DNA of 64,000 nucleotides from Verrucomicrobiales bacterium (GCA_029213195.1 JARGNI010000003.1:1-64000); one strand, 5' to 3'. Positions 42,876 through 52,417 are shown, counted from the stretch's first letter. Numbers and translations: made by a program. The notes: generated from the sequence alone by a model not told the origin.

Positions 42876-43532
42876 TCAATCCTCTGCGCCGTTCTCGCGA
42901 GAGAGTCTGCGAATCCATCGATCCAACACCAGCCAGATGAGCGGGGGAAGACCGGCACTCAGAATCAGGGTCCAGATAGGAGATTCATCACCACGGGATC
43001 CGATCCAGGCAAACACCAGGCAAAGCGGCAGGCTTCCGGCCACAAGCGCGGCCACAAACCGAAGGAACGGCATTCGTGAGAGCCCGGCCATGCAGGCCAT
43101 GACCTCCGGCAGGATCGGCATCCAGCGCGAAAGAGCAATCAACCATCCTCCGGCCGAGCCCCGAAACAATCTCTCTCCCTCCTCCAGGCCTTTCTCGCCC
43201 ACCAGCCACACCGCAGCCTTGCGGCCGAGAACTCGAGCCAACCCATAGGCCGTCAGACCAGCCGACATTGCCCCGACCAGGGCGATCAAAGCTCCGAGGG
43301 CAGGCCCGTAAATGAGCCCCAGGGCAGACATGACCACGGTTCCCAGGATGGGGAGAAAGAGATCGATCCAGAGCAGCCCGATCCCCAGCGCCCAGGCCCA
43401 GCTCCCCCAGCCCTGCATCGATTCCACGGTGCTTTCGATAGACATTTTCGACTCGATGTCCTCTCCCCAGATCAGGAAAGGAATCAGCACGAGCAGAGCA
43501 AGAATCAAAAATAGGAGGAAGAGCCGCTTCAT
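42876..43532 (-). CDS. VTT/TVP38-like membrane protein
   Basis: A 218-residue inner-membrane protein. It has an N-terminal helix, a central domain with IYGPALGALIALVGAMSAGL and LSRWMPILPEVMACMAGLSR, and terminal helices. The G-x-x-x-G segments and the 'R..P..PE...AG' motif are those of the VTT/DedA/TVP38 superfamily, implicated in lipid scrambling or undecaprenyl-phosphate transport. A second relative occurs at 45526-46236. Confidence 0.82.
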   Translation of the reverse strand: MKRLFLLFLILALLVLIPFLIWGEDIESKMSIESTVESMQGWGSWAWALGIGLLWIDLFLPILGTVVMSALGLIYGPALGALIALVGAMSAGLTAYGLARVLGRKAAVWLVGEKGLEEGERLFRGSAGGWLIALSRWMPILPEVMACMAGLSRMPFLRFVAALVAGSLPLCLVFAWIGSRGDESPIWTLILSAGLPPLIWLVLDRWIRRLSRENGAED

Positions 43533-43584
43533 TTCGCAAGCATTTCGTGTTTACTGGGGGTTTCCATTTCAGCTCCTACTCATC

Positions 43585-44049
43585 ATGAAGCCAAGACCTG
43601 AACCCGTCGATCCCGAACGCCTACCGGAACTCGCTCATGCGGTCATTCGCAATGCAAAATTCCCCATGCTGGCCACGATCGACGAGAATCGCCCCCGAGT
43701 TCGCCCGGTCTCCCCGGTCCAGGTCGACGAAGACTTCACCATCTACATCGCGAACCTGGCAAGCTATCACAAGACCGGCGAAATCGCAGAGAATCCTGCG
43801 GTGGAGCTGGCCTACCTCGCACCGGATCACGACCAGGTTCGCATTTCCGGACGAGCGGAAACCGTGACCGATGATGCCGAGATCGAGGCCATCTGGGAAA
43901 GAAATCCCCTGCTGAAGCAATACCTCGGAAGCCCCGACAACCCGGAGTTCATTCTCTATCGAGTCGTTCCCGAGCAGGTCCGCTTCATGCGGGAATGGGC
44001 GCTGGACTACCACGAAGTCCCCATTTCTGCCGGCCCCAAGCCAAGCTAG
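43585..44049 (+). CDS. Pyridoxamine 5'-phosphate oxidase-fold flavoprotein
   Basis: A 154-residue protein of the PNPOx-like split-barrel family. AKFPMLATIDENRPRVRPVS and DEDFTIYIANLASYHKTGEI give the first strands that bind FMN, and QVRISGRAETVTDDAEIEAI is typical of the general stress protein 26 group. The reading frame continues upstream for 91 codons opposite the VTT gene; the Met at 43585 is the natural start. Probably a cytoplasmic flavin-dependent reductase or oxidase of unknown substrate. Confidence 0.82.
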   Translation: MKPRPEPVDPERLPELAHAVIRNAKFPMLATIDENRPRVRPVSPVQVDEDFTIYIANLASYHKTGEIAENPAVELAYLAPDHDQVRISGRAETVTDDAEIEAIWERNPLLKQYLGSPDNPEFILYRVVPEQVRFMREWALDYHEVPISAGPKPS

Positions 44050-44142
44050 CGACCCGGCAAATGCGAGCCGTGATCGCAAAGAGATGAGCTCTCTCAAAAC
44101 TTCTCGCTCCCCTGCCCGGACTTTGCTAGCCTCCCAGTCACT

Positions 44143-44730
44143 ATGAAGTGGTTTTACGCCGACGACTCCGATCAACAGCAGGAGTTCTCCGAAGAAGATT
44201 TCTCATCCCTGGTCGAAGGGGGAACCATCCAGGAAAAGACCCTGGTCTGGAACGAGACCATGTCCGACTGGGAGGAGGCTTCCCGGGTGAAGCCCGAACT
44301 TTTCGAAGTGGCATCCAGTCAGCCTTCCGCAGGCCCCGCTGCTCCACCGGCCCTCAGCCTGTCCCAGGAAAAACGGGCCATCTCCCCCATCAATACTCCC
44401 TACACGCCGACAACTCCTGCGACCGACCCTCTCGCGGTCATCGCCCTCGTCTGCGGCATCATGGGATTTCTCTGTTTCCCCTTGATTGGCCTCGGCGGGG
44501 TGATCTGCGGTCATATTGCTTACAACAAAGCAGTGAAGAGCGGCACCCCTTCGCCGAACAAGGGCCTGGCGCTGGGAGGGATCATCACGGGCTACATCGG
44601 GGTCCTCATCATGGTGGTGGTCGCTATCTTTTATGGATTCGCCTTCTTCATGGCTTTCCAGGAAGGCAGCTTCGATATCGACGGAGATTTCGATTTGGAT
44701 GTTTCCCCGGAGGTTGAAGCGGTGGAATAG
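44143..44730 (+). CDS. GYF_2-DUF4190 membrane protein
   Basis: A 195-residue protein. The N-terminus (KWFYADDSDQQQEFSEEDFS to about residue 55) is a GYF_2-type domain, thought to bind proline-rich segments. A Pro/Ala linker leads to a DUF4190 pair of helices (DPLAVIALVCGIMGFLCFPL; GLALGGIITGYIGVLIMVVV). The architecture is common in Verrucomicrobiota and Planctomycetes. A second DUF4190-type pair precedes the hydrolase at 51005. Confidence 0.82.
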   Translation: MKWFYADDSDQQQEFSEEDFSSLVEGGTIQEKTLVWNETMSDWEEASRVKPELFEVASSQPSAGPAAPPALSLSQEKRAISPINTPYTPTTPATDPLAVIALVCGIMGFLCFPLIGLGGVICGHIAYNKAVKSGTPSPNKGLALGGIITGYIGVLIMVVVAIFYGFAFFMAFQEGSFDIDGDFDLDVSPEVEAVE

Positions 44731-44782
44731 GATTCACCACCTTCCCCTGTAAGCTGGCTGGCCGGAATCCGACGAACCATTG

Positions 44783-45493
44783 ATGAAGCTACTGCTCGGC
44801 CTCCTCCTCTTCGCGATCTCCGCCCAAGGCTTCGACCATTCGTCCCTCGATGCGATCCTGAAGGAACACGTCGATGCAAAGGGAATGGTCGACTACGAGG
44901 CGATTCTCAAGGATCGGGAAGCGCTCGACCTCTACCTGGAATCGACCGGCTCGGTATCGAAGGAACAATTCAGCTCCTGGTCCGAATCCGAGCGACTCGC
45001 GTTTCTCATCAATGTCTACAACGCAGAGACGCTGCAGCTGATCATCGATCACTACCCCGTCACCTCGATCAAGAAAATCGGAGGACTGCTTTCCTCGCCC
45101 TGGAAGAAGGATACCGTCACTCTCTTTGGCAAGAAGATCTCACTCGACGACCTGGAGCACGGAATCATCCGGGTCGACTACGCCGAACCTCGGATCCACT
45201 TCGCCGTCGTCTGTGCCGCCATCGGATGCCCCCCCTTGCGGCCGGGTGCCTTCACTGGTGCAAAGTTGGAAAGCCAGCTGGACGAACAGACCCGCCAGTT
45301 TCTCCAGGATCGGGAGAAAAATCGCGTCGAAGACGGACGGCTCCATCTCAGCCCGATCTTCGACTGGTATGAAGGAGACTTCGTGTCGGAAGAGAACACC
45401 GTTGCCGATTATGTGAACCCCTACCTCGAGGAAGATACCAAGGGGATGAAGATCAGCTACACGGACTACGATTGGGATCTGAACAAACAGTAA
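44783..45493 (+). CDS. DUF547 exported protein
   Basis: A 236-residue protein with a signal peptide (1-16, ending SAQG) and a DUF547 domain: KGMVDYEAILKDREALDLYL, ESERLAFLINVYNAETLQLI, DDLEHGIIRVDYAEPRIHFA, VCAAIGCPPLRPGAF and LHLSPIFDWYEGDF. The Cys-rich VCAAIGCP segment and the His residues suggest a papain-like or transglutaminase-like fold, but no activity is established. The ATG at 44783 follows a TTG one codon upstream. Confidence 0.85.
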   Translation: MKLLLGLLLFAISAQGFDHSSLDAILKEHVDAKGMVDYEAILKDREALDLYLESTGSVSKEQFSSWSESERLAFLINVYNAETLQLIIDHYPVTSIKKIGGLLSSPWKKDTVTLFGKKISLDDLEHGIIRVDYAEPRIHFAVVCAAIGCPPLRPGAFTGAKLESQLDEQTRQFLQDREKNRVEDGRLHLSPIFDWYEGDFVSEENTVADYVNPYLEEDTKGMKISYTDYDWDLNKQ

Positions 45494-45525
45494 CCACTCC
45501 GTCCGCTCCCTTTTTCTTCGATCGC

Positions 45526-46236
45526 ATGAGCGACTCCTCCTCGACCCCCTCCCCCGGACGCTCCCGCTGGCTCCTCTGGATCGGAATCCTGATCGGCGTT
45601 TTCGCGGCCTTCCAGTTTCTTCCCGTCCAGGAATGGCTTCAAGCCCTCCAGGGTTGGATCCAATCTCTCGGCTATTGGGGACCGGTCGTGTTTGTGATCC
45701 TCTACATTCTCACCACCGTTTTCCTTCTCCCCGGTGCGGCGATGACACCGCTCGCGGGACTCCTCTTCGGCTTGGGATGGGGAACTCTCTGGGTGGTAAT
45801 CGGTTCGAATATTGGAGCCTCGATCGCCTTCCTCGTCGGCCGCTATCTCGCGCGAGATGCCGTCGCCAGGAAAATTGAAGGCAATGAGAAATTCGCCGCT
45901 GTCGATCGCGCGGTGGGAGAAGGAGGTTGGAAAATCGTCATGCTGACTCGGCTCTCCCCGGCATTTCCCTTTGTGCTCCTCAATTATGCCTACGGACTGA
46001 CACGCGTAAAATGGATCCACTATGCCTTTGCTTCTCTGATCGGCATGTTTCCCGGCACCGTCATGTATGTCTACTTCGGATCTCTCGGCGATCTTGCCGC
46101 GCAAGCGAATGGAGTCAGCACGGCAAAGATCGTGCTCTACATCGTCGCAGGGATCGCGACCATCGCGGTCACCCTCCTGATCACCCGGAACGCCAAACGT
46201 GCCCTGGCTGAAAAAGCCCACATCGAGAGCGAGTGA
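45526..46236 (+). CDS. TVP38/TMEM64 family membrane protein
   Basis: A 236-residue inner-membrane protein with the VTT core: FLLPGAAMTPLAGLLFGLGW, NIGASIAFLVGRYLARDAVA, RLSPAFPFVLLNYAYGLTRV and FASLIGMFPGTVMYVYFGSL. These match the TVP38/TMEM64 (YdjX/Z) family, implicated in phospholipid or isoprenoid-lipid movement. It ends 6 bp before the convergent MobA-FdhD stop. Confidence 0.9.
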   Translation: MSDSSSTPSPGRSRWLLWIGILIGVFAAFQFLPVQEWLQALQGWIQSLGYWGPVVFVILYILTTVFLLPGAAMTPLAGLLFGLGWGTLWVVIGSNIGASIAFLVGRYLARDAVARKIEGNEKFAAVDRAVGEGGWKIVMLTRLSPAFPFVLLNYAYGLTRVKWIHYAFASLIGMFPGTVMYVYFGSLGDLAAQANGVSTAKIVLYIVAGIATIAVTLLITRNAKRALAEKAHIESE

Positions 46237-46242
46237 TTGCCC

Positions 46243-47628
46243 CTACTCCCCTTCGGAGAGTTCCCCGGCGTAGAGATTGAAACCTCTCCCGCGAAGAAAA
46301 CCTGCCAGGGTTTGTCCACTTTCCTCGGCCAGTTGCACGGCAAGACTGCTGGGAGCGGAAATGCCCGCCACCACGGGGATCCCGACAGAGAGCGCCTTCT
46401 GCATCAACTCGAAAGAGATCCGCCCACTCACGAGCAGGATCATTTCGTGAAACTCGAGCCCTTCGCGCAATCCCGCTCCGATGACCTTGTCGAGCGCGTT
46501 GTGTCGGCCGACATCTTCCCGAACGAGGTGCAATTCTCCCTCCTGTGAAAAGAGCGCCGACGCGTGCAGCCCTCCCGTCCGATCGAAAGTGGCCTGTGCC
46601 TCCCGCAGTTTCTCCGGCAGCTCCAGCAGCAAGGATCCCGACACGGAAAGGCCTTTCTCGATGGGAGGAAAGCTCTGGAAAACCGAGTCGATCGTCGCCT
46701 TCCCGCAGACTCCGCAACTGCTCGAAGTAAAGACATGACGGGTCAACTGATCGAGCGACGCGTCCCCGTCGATTTCCACCTCGAGAAGATTCCCCCGGCT
46801 TGCCCGATCGAGATCGGTGAGGTGCCGCATCTCCCTGATCTCGGATGCGGTTTCGATGACTCCCTCGGAGTAGAGAAACCCGATCGCGAGTTCCTCATCG
46901 TGCCCGGGAGTCCTCATCATCACGGACACGCTGCGCCCATTCACCTGCACCTCGAGAGGTTCTTCGGAAGCGACAAAATCCTGCTCCTCCCGTATCGGAC
47001 TCCCTTCCCGAAATCGGTGGAGAGAAATCTCTCGATCGAATCCCAACCGCTCGATTTTCCCGGTATCCCGGCTCGAGTTCAGATTGGTAAAGAAAACGGC
47101 TTCGTCTTCGGAAACCGGTCTCTCGCGGATCAGGCCATTCTCCTCGGCTTGATCGAGAATCCGCTGCATCTTTCGCCTGCCCGAAGCGACCGAGTCTTCG
47201 AGCAGGCGCAACATCTCGATCCGCGGATACCACGCTGCCAGGGGCTCCCAGAAGCGAGTCCTCGGCACCTGGCCAATGTCGCCCGTTTTGAGCGACTCCA
47301 GAAACGATGCCTCCATCAGGGGCAGATCAACACCAAGCACGAGAATCCAATCTGCCGAGCTCGCGCGGAAGGCACTGAGCAGCCCTCCGGCCGGACCCAG
47401 GTCCGAATCCTCATCCCGCACTACCGAGACATCTTCAGGAAGAGAGTCAAACGACTGCTCATCGTTCGCCGAAAGCCAAAGGTGACGGGGACCAACGGAC
47501 CGCAGGATCGAGAGCTGTCTCTCGTAGAGCGGCTCCCCACGCCAATCGAAAAACGCTTTGTCCGATCCGAAGCGACTCGATCGCCCTCCCGCGAGGAGAA
47601 CGGCATCAAATGAAAGGGCTCCTGACAT
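46243..47628 (-). CDS. MobA-FdhD fusion protein
   Basis: A 461-residue cytoplasmic fusion. Residues 1-190 are MobA-like: the nucleotide site LLAGGRSSRFGSDKAFF, then DLGPAGGLLSAF and LVLGVDLPLM, for GMP transfer to molybdopterin. From about residue 195 it is FdhD: EEPLEVQVNGRSVSVMMRTP, HDEELAIGFLYSEGVI, C305-G-V-C308 (the sulfur-carrying cysteines), VREDVGRHNALDKVIGA and SGRISFELMQKAL. FdhD sulfurates the molybdenum cofactor of formate dehydrogenases, so the fusion would join two steps of cofactor completion. The start overlaps the stop of the upstream sulfatase by one base. Confidence 0.93.
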   Translation of the reverse strand: MSGALSFDAVLLAGGRSSRFGSDKAFFDWRGEPLYERQLSILRSVGPRHLWLSANDEQSFDSLPEDVSVVRDEDSDLGPAGGLLSAFRASSADWILVLGVDLPLMEASFLESLKTGDIGQVPRTRFWEPLAAWYPRIEMLRLLEDSVASGRRKMQRILDQAEENGLIRERPVSEDEAVFFTNLNSSRDTGKIERLGFDREISLHRFREGSPIREEQDFVASEEPLEVQVNGRSVSVMMRTPGHDEELAIGFLYSEGVIETASEIREMRHLTDLDRASRGNLLEVEIDGDASLDQLTRHVFTSSSCGVCGKATIDSVFQSFPPIEKGLSVSGSLLLELPEKLREAQATFDRTGGLHASALFSQEGELHLVREDVGRHNALDKVIGAGLREGLEFHEMILLVSGRISFELMQKALSVGIPVVAGISAPSSLAVQLAEESGQTLAGFLRGRGFNLYAGELSEGE

Positions 47629-49517
47629 CAGGGAACGCGATTACTGGTCCCGAGCAGATCATTGACTGCCTTGTTCGAGACTCGGACGATGTATTTGTTA
47701 GGCTGTTTTCCCAGCCCTCCCTGCAGGGTCTCGAGGACAGGGCGAGCCACCTCGTCAAGTTCGTCGAGAACGATGGCAGCTTCCAGCCTCGCCCACTCCC
47801 CTTTCCCTTTCATTTCCTCGGCCACGACGGAGAGCGCAGGGTCTGTCAGCCCCATACGACAGAGGGCTCGACCTGCAGCGATGCGCACGGTGGGACTGGG
47901 ATCTTCAAGCCGTTTTTCGAGAGCGATTGTCGTATCTTTGAAGGACTTGGCCTCCTCGGCAAAGTTCCCCAACCCGGTCGCTCCCCAATAGCGGATCACC
48001 GAGTCTTCGTGATCGAGGGCCTTCCTCAGGGCGGGAAAGGCGGACTCCCCCTCCGACGCTCTCGTCGCGATCGAAGTGAGTTCGCGAATGTAGGCACTCT
48101 GATCGGTCTCCCCATGAAGGATCCCGTAGGTCGATCCCGCACTTTCTTCCCGCTCGTCGATCTCCGATTCCGGGATCAGGCCGAGATCTCCAATGCTCAG
48201 TTGCCAGGCGAAGAGCGCCTCTTCCAGCTCTTTCAGTTTCTCGGCATAGGCCGGATCGTCGGCGAGGTTGTGGATCTCGTGAGGATCCTTCTCAAGATCG
48301 TAGAGTTCCTTGACCGGCTTTCGACCCGCGGAGAAAAGGGCCATTGCGTCGGTCATCTCCCCGGCCCCTTCGGCCTTTCGAATCTCCTGCATCGTCGCCC
48401 CTTTCTCGGGAGTATTCATGTATTGGTAGTACGGCTTGAGCGGCTCGAAATTCCGGATCAGGCGGAAGCGCTTGTCACGCACCGCGCGGATGATGTCATA
48501 GCGTTCGTCCATCCGATCCCGCGCTCCATAAGCATAGGCTCGCGGCGATCGATTGGGCTCCCCATCAAACAGAAAGGGCACTCCCTGCATGCCCTCCGGA
48601 ATCGCCAGCCCGGCGAGTTGAAGCATGGACGGAGCGAAATCGACGGAGTTGATCAACTGATCGTCGACCTCTCCCGGATCGGTGGTCCGGAAGGAAGCAA
48701 ACTTTTCCGGGATGTGAGCAATGAGGGGGATATGCGTTCCCGAGTCGTAGAGCCAACGCTTGGCCCGAGGCAATCCCACGCCATGGTCTGACCAGAACAT
48801 GACAATGGTGTTTTCCCACTCTCCGGCAGCCTTGACTTCTTCGATCAGCTTTCCGGCCCACGCGTCCATCGCGGTGATGAGCTCATAGTTGCGCTTCCAG
48901 TCCTCGCGCACGACAGGCGTATCGGGGTAGTAGGGGGGAAGATTCTCAAAGGCACCCGGATCCTGCCGTTGATCATCCGGCAGGCCTTCCGTTACCTGCT
49001 TGTATTTCGACTCGCTGGCGATCCCGCTCTCATGGCATCCGGTGTAGTTGAAGACCGCGAAGAAAGGCTGTCCCTCCGCGCGATTCTTCCAATGCGCCTT
49101 GGAAGAGCAGGCATCCCAGATCTCGGACTTCGAGGGCTTGGAGAACTGGTAGTCGGTCTTGGAGTTGTTGGTGCAGTAGTATCCGGACGCCTGGAGATAC
49201 ATCGGGAACGGTTTGAGCCATTCCGGCAACTTCCCGTTGCATCGCATGTGATGGGTCCCGATCGAATTCTGATACATCCCGGTAATGATCCCGGACCTGC
49301 AGGGAGCACACACTCCGGCGGTCGTGTAGACATGGGAGTAACGGGTCCCGTTGGCCGCAAGGGCATCCAGGTTCGGAGTCTTGGCATAGGGATCACCAAA
49401 GCAACCAAGGTGCGGACTGATGTCTTCCGCAGAAAGCCAGAGAATATTGGGCTTCTCGGCAGCTGTCGCGGCGCACACGAAGAAGACCAGCGAAAGGAGA
49501 ATGGGAGTTCGAACCAT
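47628..49517 (-). CDS. Sulfatase with C-terminal HEAT repeats
   Basis: A 629-residue exported enzyme. Signal peptide 1-20; sulfatase signature C70-A-P-C-R74, whose first Cys is converted to formylglycine; further motifs FFAVFNYTGCHESG and IVMFWSDHGVGLPRAKRWLY. The first metal motif is SAED rather than ADD, as I recall for one S1 subgroup of this phylum. From about residue 500 there are HEAT-like repeats (DSVIRYWGATGLGNFAEEA; PTVRIAAGRALCRMG; WARLEAAIVLDEL), probably a protein-contact platform. Substrate is likely a sulfated polysaccharide, not determined. Confidence 0.9.
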   Translation of the reverse strand: MVRTPILLSLVFFVCAATAAEKPNILWLSAEDISPHLGCFGDPYAKTPNLDALAANGTRYSHVYTTAGVCAPCRSGIITGMYQNSIGTHHMRCNGKLPEWLKPFPMYLQASGYYCTNNSKTDYQFSKPSKSEIWDACSSKAHWKNRAEGQPFFAVFNYTGCHESGIASESKYKQVTEGLPDDQRQDPGAFENLPPYYPDTPVVREDWKRNYELITAMDAWAGKLIEEVKAAGEWENTIVMFWSDHGVGLPRAKRWLYDSGTHIPLIAHIPEKFASFRTTDPGEVDDQLINSVDFAPSMLQLAGLAIPEGMQGVPFLFDGEPNRSPRAYAYGARDRMDERYDIIRAVRDKRFRLIRNFEPLKPYYQYMNTPEKGATMQEIRKAEGAGEMTDAMALFSAGRKPVKELYDLEKDPHEIHNLADDPAYAEKLKELEEALFAWQLSIGDLGLIPESEIDEREESAGSTYGILHGETDQSAYIRELTSIATRASEGESAFPALRKALDHEDSVIRYWGATGLGNFAEEAKSFKDTTIALEKRLEDPSPTVRIAAGRALCRMGLTDPALSVVAEEMKGKGEWARLEAAIVLDELDEVARPVLETLQGGLGKQPNKYIVRVSNKAVNDLLGTSNRVP

Positions 49518-49611
49518 GTTCGAGACTTCGCATTTTCACGAGGCCGTGACAAGACCGCGTTCACGACCGCTCCCCTGCGGAATCCTTACAGCCAGAGCCA
49601 GCGCTGAAATC

Positions 49612-50835
49612 TCACCCGGCGAGACCAAAGGCATCGTGCATGACCTTGGCCGCCTCGTCGATCTGGTCCTCGGCAACGGTGACCGTGATCTTGATCTCCG
49701 ATGTCGAAATCATCTTGATGTTGATCCCCGCCTCCGAAAGCGCCTGGAACATTTCCGCAGCGACACCGGAGTGCGAGCGCATCCCGATCCCAACGACACT
49801 GAGCTTGGCGATCCCGTCCTGGGCCTCGACACCGACACCGTCACCGAGTTCTGCCAGCACAGGGCTGAGGGCCTTCTCCGCCTTGGCGACATCATCTTTG
49901 TGAACGGTGAAGGAAATGTCCGTCGTCCCCGTCTGGGAAACGTTCTGGACGATCATATCGACGATGAGGTTCGCATCGGAGACGGCTCCAAAGATTTTCC
50001 CGGCCGTTCCCGGTAGATCGTTGACTCCGGAGATGGTGACTTTGGCCTGGGCGCGCTCCAGGCTGACACCGCGAATGACGACGGATTCCATGCTCATGGT
50101 TTCTTCTCGAACGATTGTTCCGGGATTGTTGTTCAAACTACTGCGGACCTCGAAGGTCACTCCAAATTTCTTGGCAAACTCGACCGAGCGCGACTGCATC
50201 ACCTTGGTTCCCGAGCTGGCCATCTCCAGCATCTCATCGTAACTGATCTCATCGATCTTGCGAGCCTCGGGAACGACCCGAGGGTCGCAGGTGTAGACGC
50301 CATCGACATCAGTGTAGATCTGGCAGAGGTCGGCATCGATCGCGGCGGCCATCGCGATCGCGGTCAGGTCCGAGCCCCCGCGTCCCAGGGTCGTGATCTT
50401 TCCGTCGGGGGTTTTCCCCTGGAATCCGGCGAGAATCACGATGTTCCCATCGTTGAGCAGTTCGTGAACGCCTTCGGGAGAAATATTGGAGATCCGGGCC
50501 TTGGTATGGACGCCATCCGTCTCGATTCCTGCCTGCGCGCCCGTGAGAGAAACCGCCTTTTCGCCCATCGCATTGAGCGCCATCGCGGTCAGGGCAATGG
50601 TGGTTTGCTCGCCGGTGGCAAGAAGCACATCCATCTCCCGCTCGGTAGGCTCCGCTTCACCCGTCACCTTGTCGGCCAGTTCGATGAGACGATTCGTCAC
50701 CCCGGACATCGCGGAAACGACAGCGACGACGCGATTCCCCGCTTTCTTGGTTTCAAGAATGCGCTTGGCCACGTTGAGAATGCGCTCAGGTGTTCCTACC
50801 GAGGTTCCTCCGTATTTCTGGACAATCAGGCTCAA
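49612..50835 (-). CDS. lysC: Aspartate kinase
   Basis: A 407-residue enzyme catalysing ATP-dependent phosphorylation of aspartate, first step of Lys/Thr/Met synthesis. The amino-acid kinase domain has QKYGGTSVGT, TLGRGGSDLTAIAMAAAIDA and IYTDVDGVYTCDPR; two ACT domains follow for allosteric regulation (VTISGVNDLPGTAGKIF; VVGIGMRSHSGVAAEMFQAL). The conserved N-terminus begins at TTG 50835 (MSLIVQKYGG). The ORF continues 25 codons upstream, but that part has no similarity to the family, so the TTG is the best guess. Confidence 0.92.
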   Translation of the reverse strand: MSLIVQKYGGTSVGTPERILNVAKRILETKKAGNRVVAVVSAMSGVTNRLIELADKVTGEAEPTEREMDVLLATGEQTTIALTAMALNAMGEKAVSLTGAQAGIETDGVHTKARISNISPEGVHELLNDGNIVILAGFQGKTPDGKITTLGRGGSDLTAIAMAAAIDADLCQIYTDVDGVYTCDPRVVPEARKIDEISYDEMLEMASSGTKVMQSRSVEFAKKFGVTFEVRSSLNNNPGTIVREETMSMESVVIRGVSLERAQAKVTISGVNDLPGTAGKIFGAVSDANLIVDMIVQNVSQTGTTDISFTVHKDDVAKAEKALSPVLAELGDGVGVEAQDGIAKLSVVGIGMRSHSGVAAEMFQALSEAGINIKMISTSEIKITVTVAEDQIDEAAKVMHDAFGLAG

Positions 50836-51004
50836 AAGTCTGGGTGACGTGTTCGAAAGAGGAGACTTATGCCTTAGGAACCGGTTTTGTCCAACGGGTT
50901 TGCGGGTCACCGAGGGAGAGAAGCCCCTCGGATTCGCAGGGGGAATGACTTCGACTCCCGAATTTGAGTTGCCTTCTTTCGCGGATTTTCAAAGGATCTT
51001 CGCC

Positions 51005-52024
51005 ATGTCGGCCCAGTTCAATCTCCCTGCGACAAACTCGCCGAGACCCCAGCCCCCCGTCTCGACGAGCGGGGCCGCCATCACCGGTATGGTTTTCGGA
51101 ATCCTCTCGCTCATCACGATCCCGGGCTTTCTCCCGTTTTCGATCACCGCCGTGATCTTCAGTCACCTCGCGCTGAAACGCATCAAGGCATCCCCTCTCC
51201 TCACCGGGCGCGGCATGGCCATCTCAGGGCTGGTCATGGGATACCTGTCGACCTTGATCGGTTTGGCCGTGGTTGCTTTCTTCGTCTACATCGCCCGGCT
51301 GGATCCCGATTCCAGTCTCGACGACTGGCTCGAATCTTCTCCGGTCGAGGAGGGAGAATTCGTCGAACCCGAGGATGCCGAAGTGTATATCATCATCCCA
51401 CAAGGGCACTCCGCTTCTGACCCCATACCCGGAGCCATCTGGTTGCATGGCTATGGTTGGAATCCCAGCGAGATCAGCATTTTCGAAGAAGAATACCAGG
51501 AGCGAGCCAACGAACTTGGCATCGCGTTCATCGCCATCAGCGCCACCCAGAAAATCGACGAAGGCAGCTACCAGTGGACCGAAGACCTCGAGACCGACTC
51601 GGAGTACATCCAATCCGTCCTCGCGGAGCATGAGGGGAAAGTCCGGCTCCGCTGGCCCGATGTGGCACTGTTCGGATTCTCGCAGGGAGCCAAGGTGGCT
51701 GGCGACGTCGCTCTCGCCGACCCCTCCCGCTACGCCGGAGCGATTCTCTTTTCCCCCGGTGGGTTTCTTACGCGCCCAGCGATTCCGGAGACCGCCCTGC
51801 CAGGCCACGCTGGGCAGCACTTCTTCTGTTTTGTCGGAGCCGACGAAGCCTATGGAAACGTGAGACTCAATCAAAAGTATCACGACGCCTTTCTCGAAAT
51901 GGGCGCCAGTTCAATTCACAAAGAGTATCCCGGGATGGAAGAGCACACGACCCCACCCGATTTCGATGAGAAGTTGGAGGAGTGGCTGAAAACAATCCTG
52001 GGACTGAAAGAGATCCCGAAGTGA
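51005..52024 (+). CDS. Membrane-anchored alpha/beta hydrolase with DUF4190 helices
   Basis: A 339-residue protein. Residues 20-100 contain a DUF4190-type pair of transmembrane helices (GAAITGMVFGILSLITIPGF and RGMAISGLVMGYLSTLIGLA). The C-terminal 200 residues are an alpha/beta hydrolase: an oxyanion-type segment WLHGYGWNPSE, the nucleophile elbow FGFSQGAK, and VGADEAYGN with a late EEHTTPP His, like phospholipase/carboxylesterase enzymes. The ATG at 51005 follows AAAGGA at a good distance; an earlier in-frame ATG at 50945 is the alternative. Confidence 0.8.
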   Translation: MSAQFNLPATNSPRPQPPVSTSGAAITGMVFGILSLITIPGFLPFSITAVIFSHLALKRIKASPLLTGRGMAISGLVMGYLSTLIGLAVVAFFVYIARLDPDSSLDDWLESSPVEEGEFVEPEDAEVYIIIPQGHSASDPIPGAIWLHGYGWNPSEISIFEEEYQERANELGIAFIAISATQKIDEGSYQWTEDLETDSEYIQSVLAEHEGKVRLRWPDVALFGFSQGAKVAGDVALADPSRYAGAILFSPGGFLTRPAIPETALPGHAGQHFFCFVGADEAYGNVRLNQKYHDAFLEMGASSIHKEYPGMEEHTTPPDFDEKLEEWLKTILGLKEIPK

Positions 52025-52048
52025 AAGTAAAAGGGGAACCCCAGGCTC

Positions 52049-52390
52049 TCAGGAAATATGATTCCGCACCCATCCGAGATATCCGGATGATCCTGCAGAC
52101 ACGGGCAGCACGAGGAACTCGGGCTCATCATAGGGATGATGCTCCTGAATCCAGGCTTCCAGTTCTTCGAGTCGAGAGTTCGTCGTCTTGAGGAGACAGA
52201 GACACTCCCCCTCCACCTCGAGATCCCCGTTCCACTGGTAGATGGATTCGACACCGGAAAGAATATTGATGCAGGCCACCAGTTGCAGCTCGACCATCTG
52301 TGTGCCAATGTGACGCGCTTTGTCCGCATCTGCGAAAGTGGTGATCACGAGAACCACATCTTGCTCGGTGTCGTTTTGTCTCTCTATCAT
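52049..52390 (-). CDS. cutA: Divalent cation tolerance protein CutA
   Basis: A 113-residue protein of the CutA1 family: VLVITTFADADKARHIGTQM, VACINILSGVESIYQWNGDL, ECLCLLKTTNSRLEELEAWI and the Tyr/Pro-rich PYDEPEFLVLPVSAGSSGYL. It forms a ferredoxin-like trimer; proposed roles in copper tolerance have not been firmly established. It is divergent from the histidine-kinase gene with only 27 bp between the start codons. Confidence 0.92.
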   Translation of the reverse strand: MIERQNDTEQDVVLVITTFADADKARHIGTQMVELQLVACINILSGVESIYQWNGDLEVEGECLCLLKTTNSRLEELEAWIQEHHPYDEPEFLVLPVSAGSSGYLGWVRNHIS

Positions 52391-52417
52391 TTCCCCTTAG
52401 GGTCTCAAATCCAGCGC

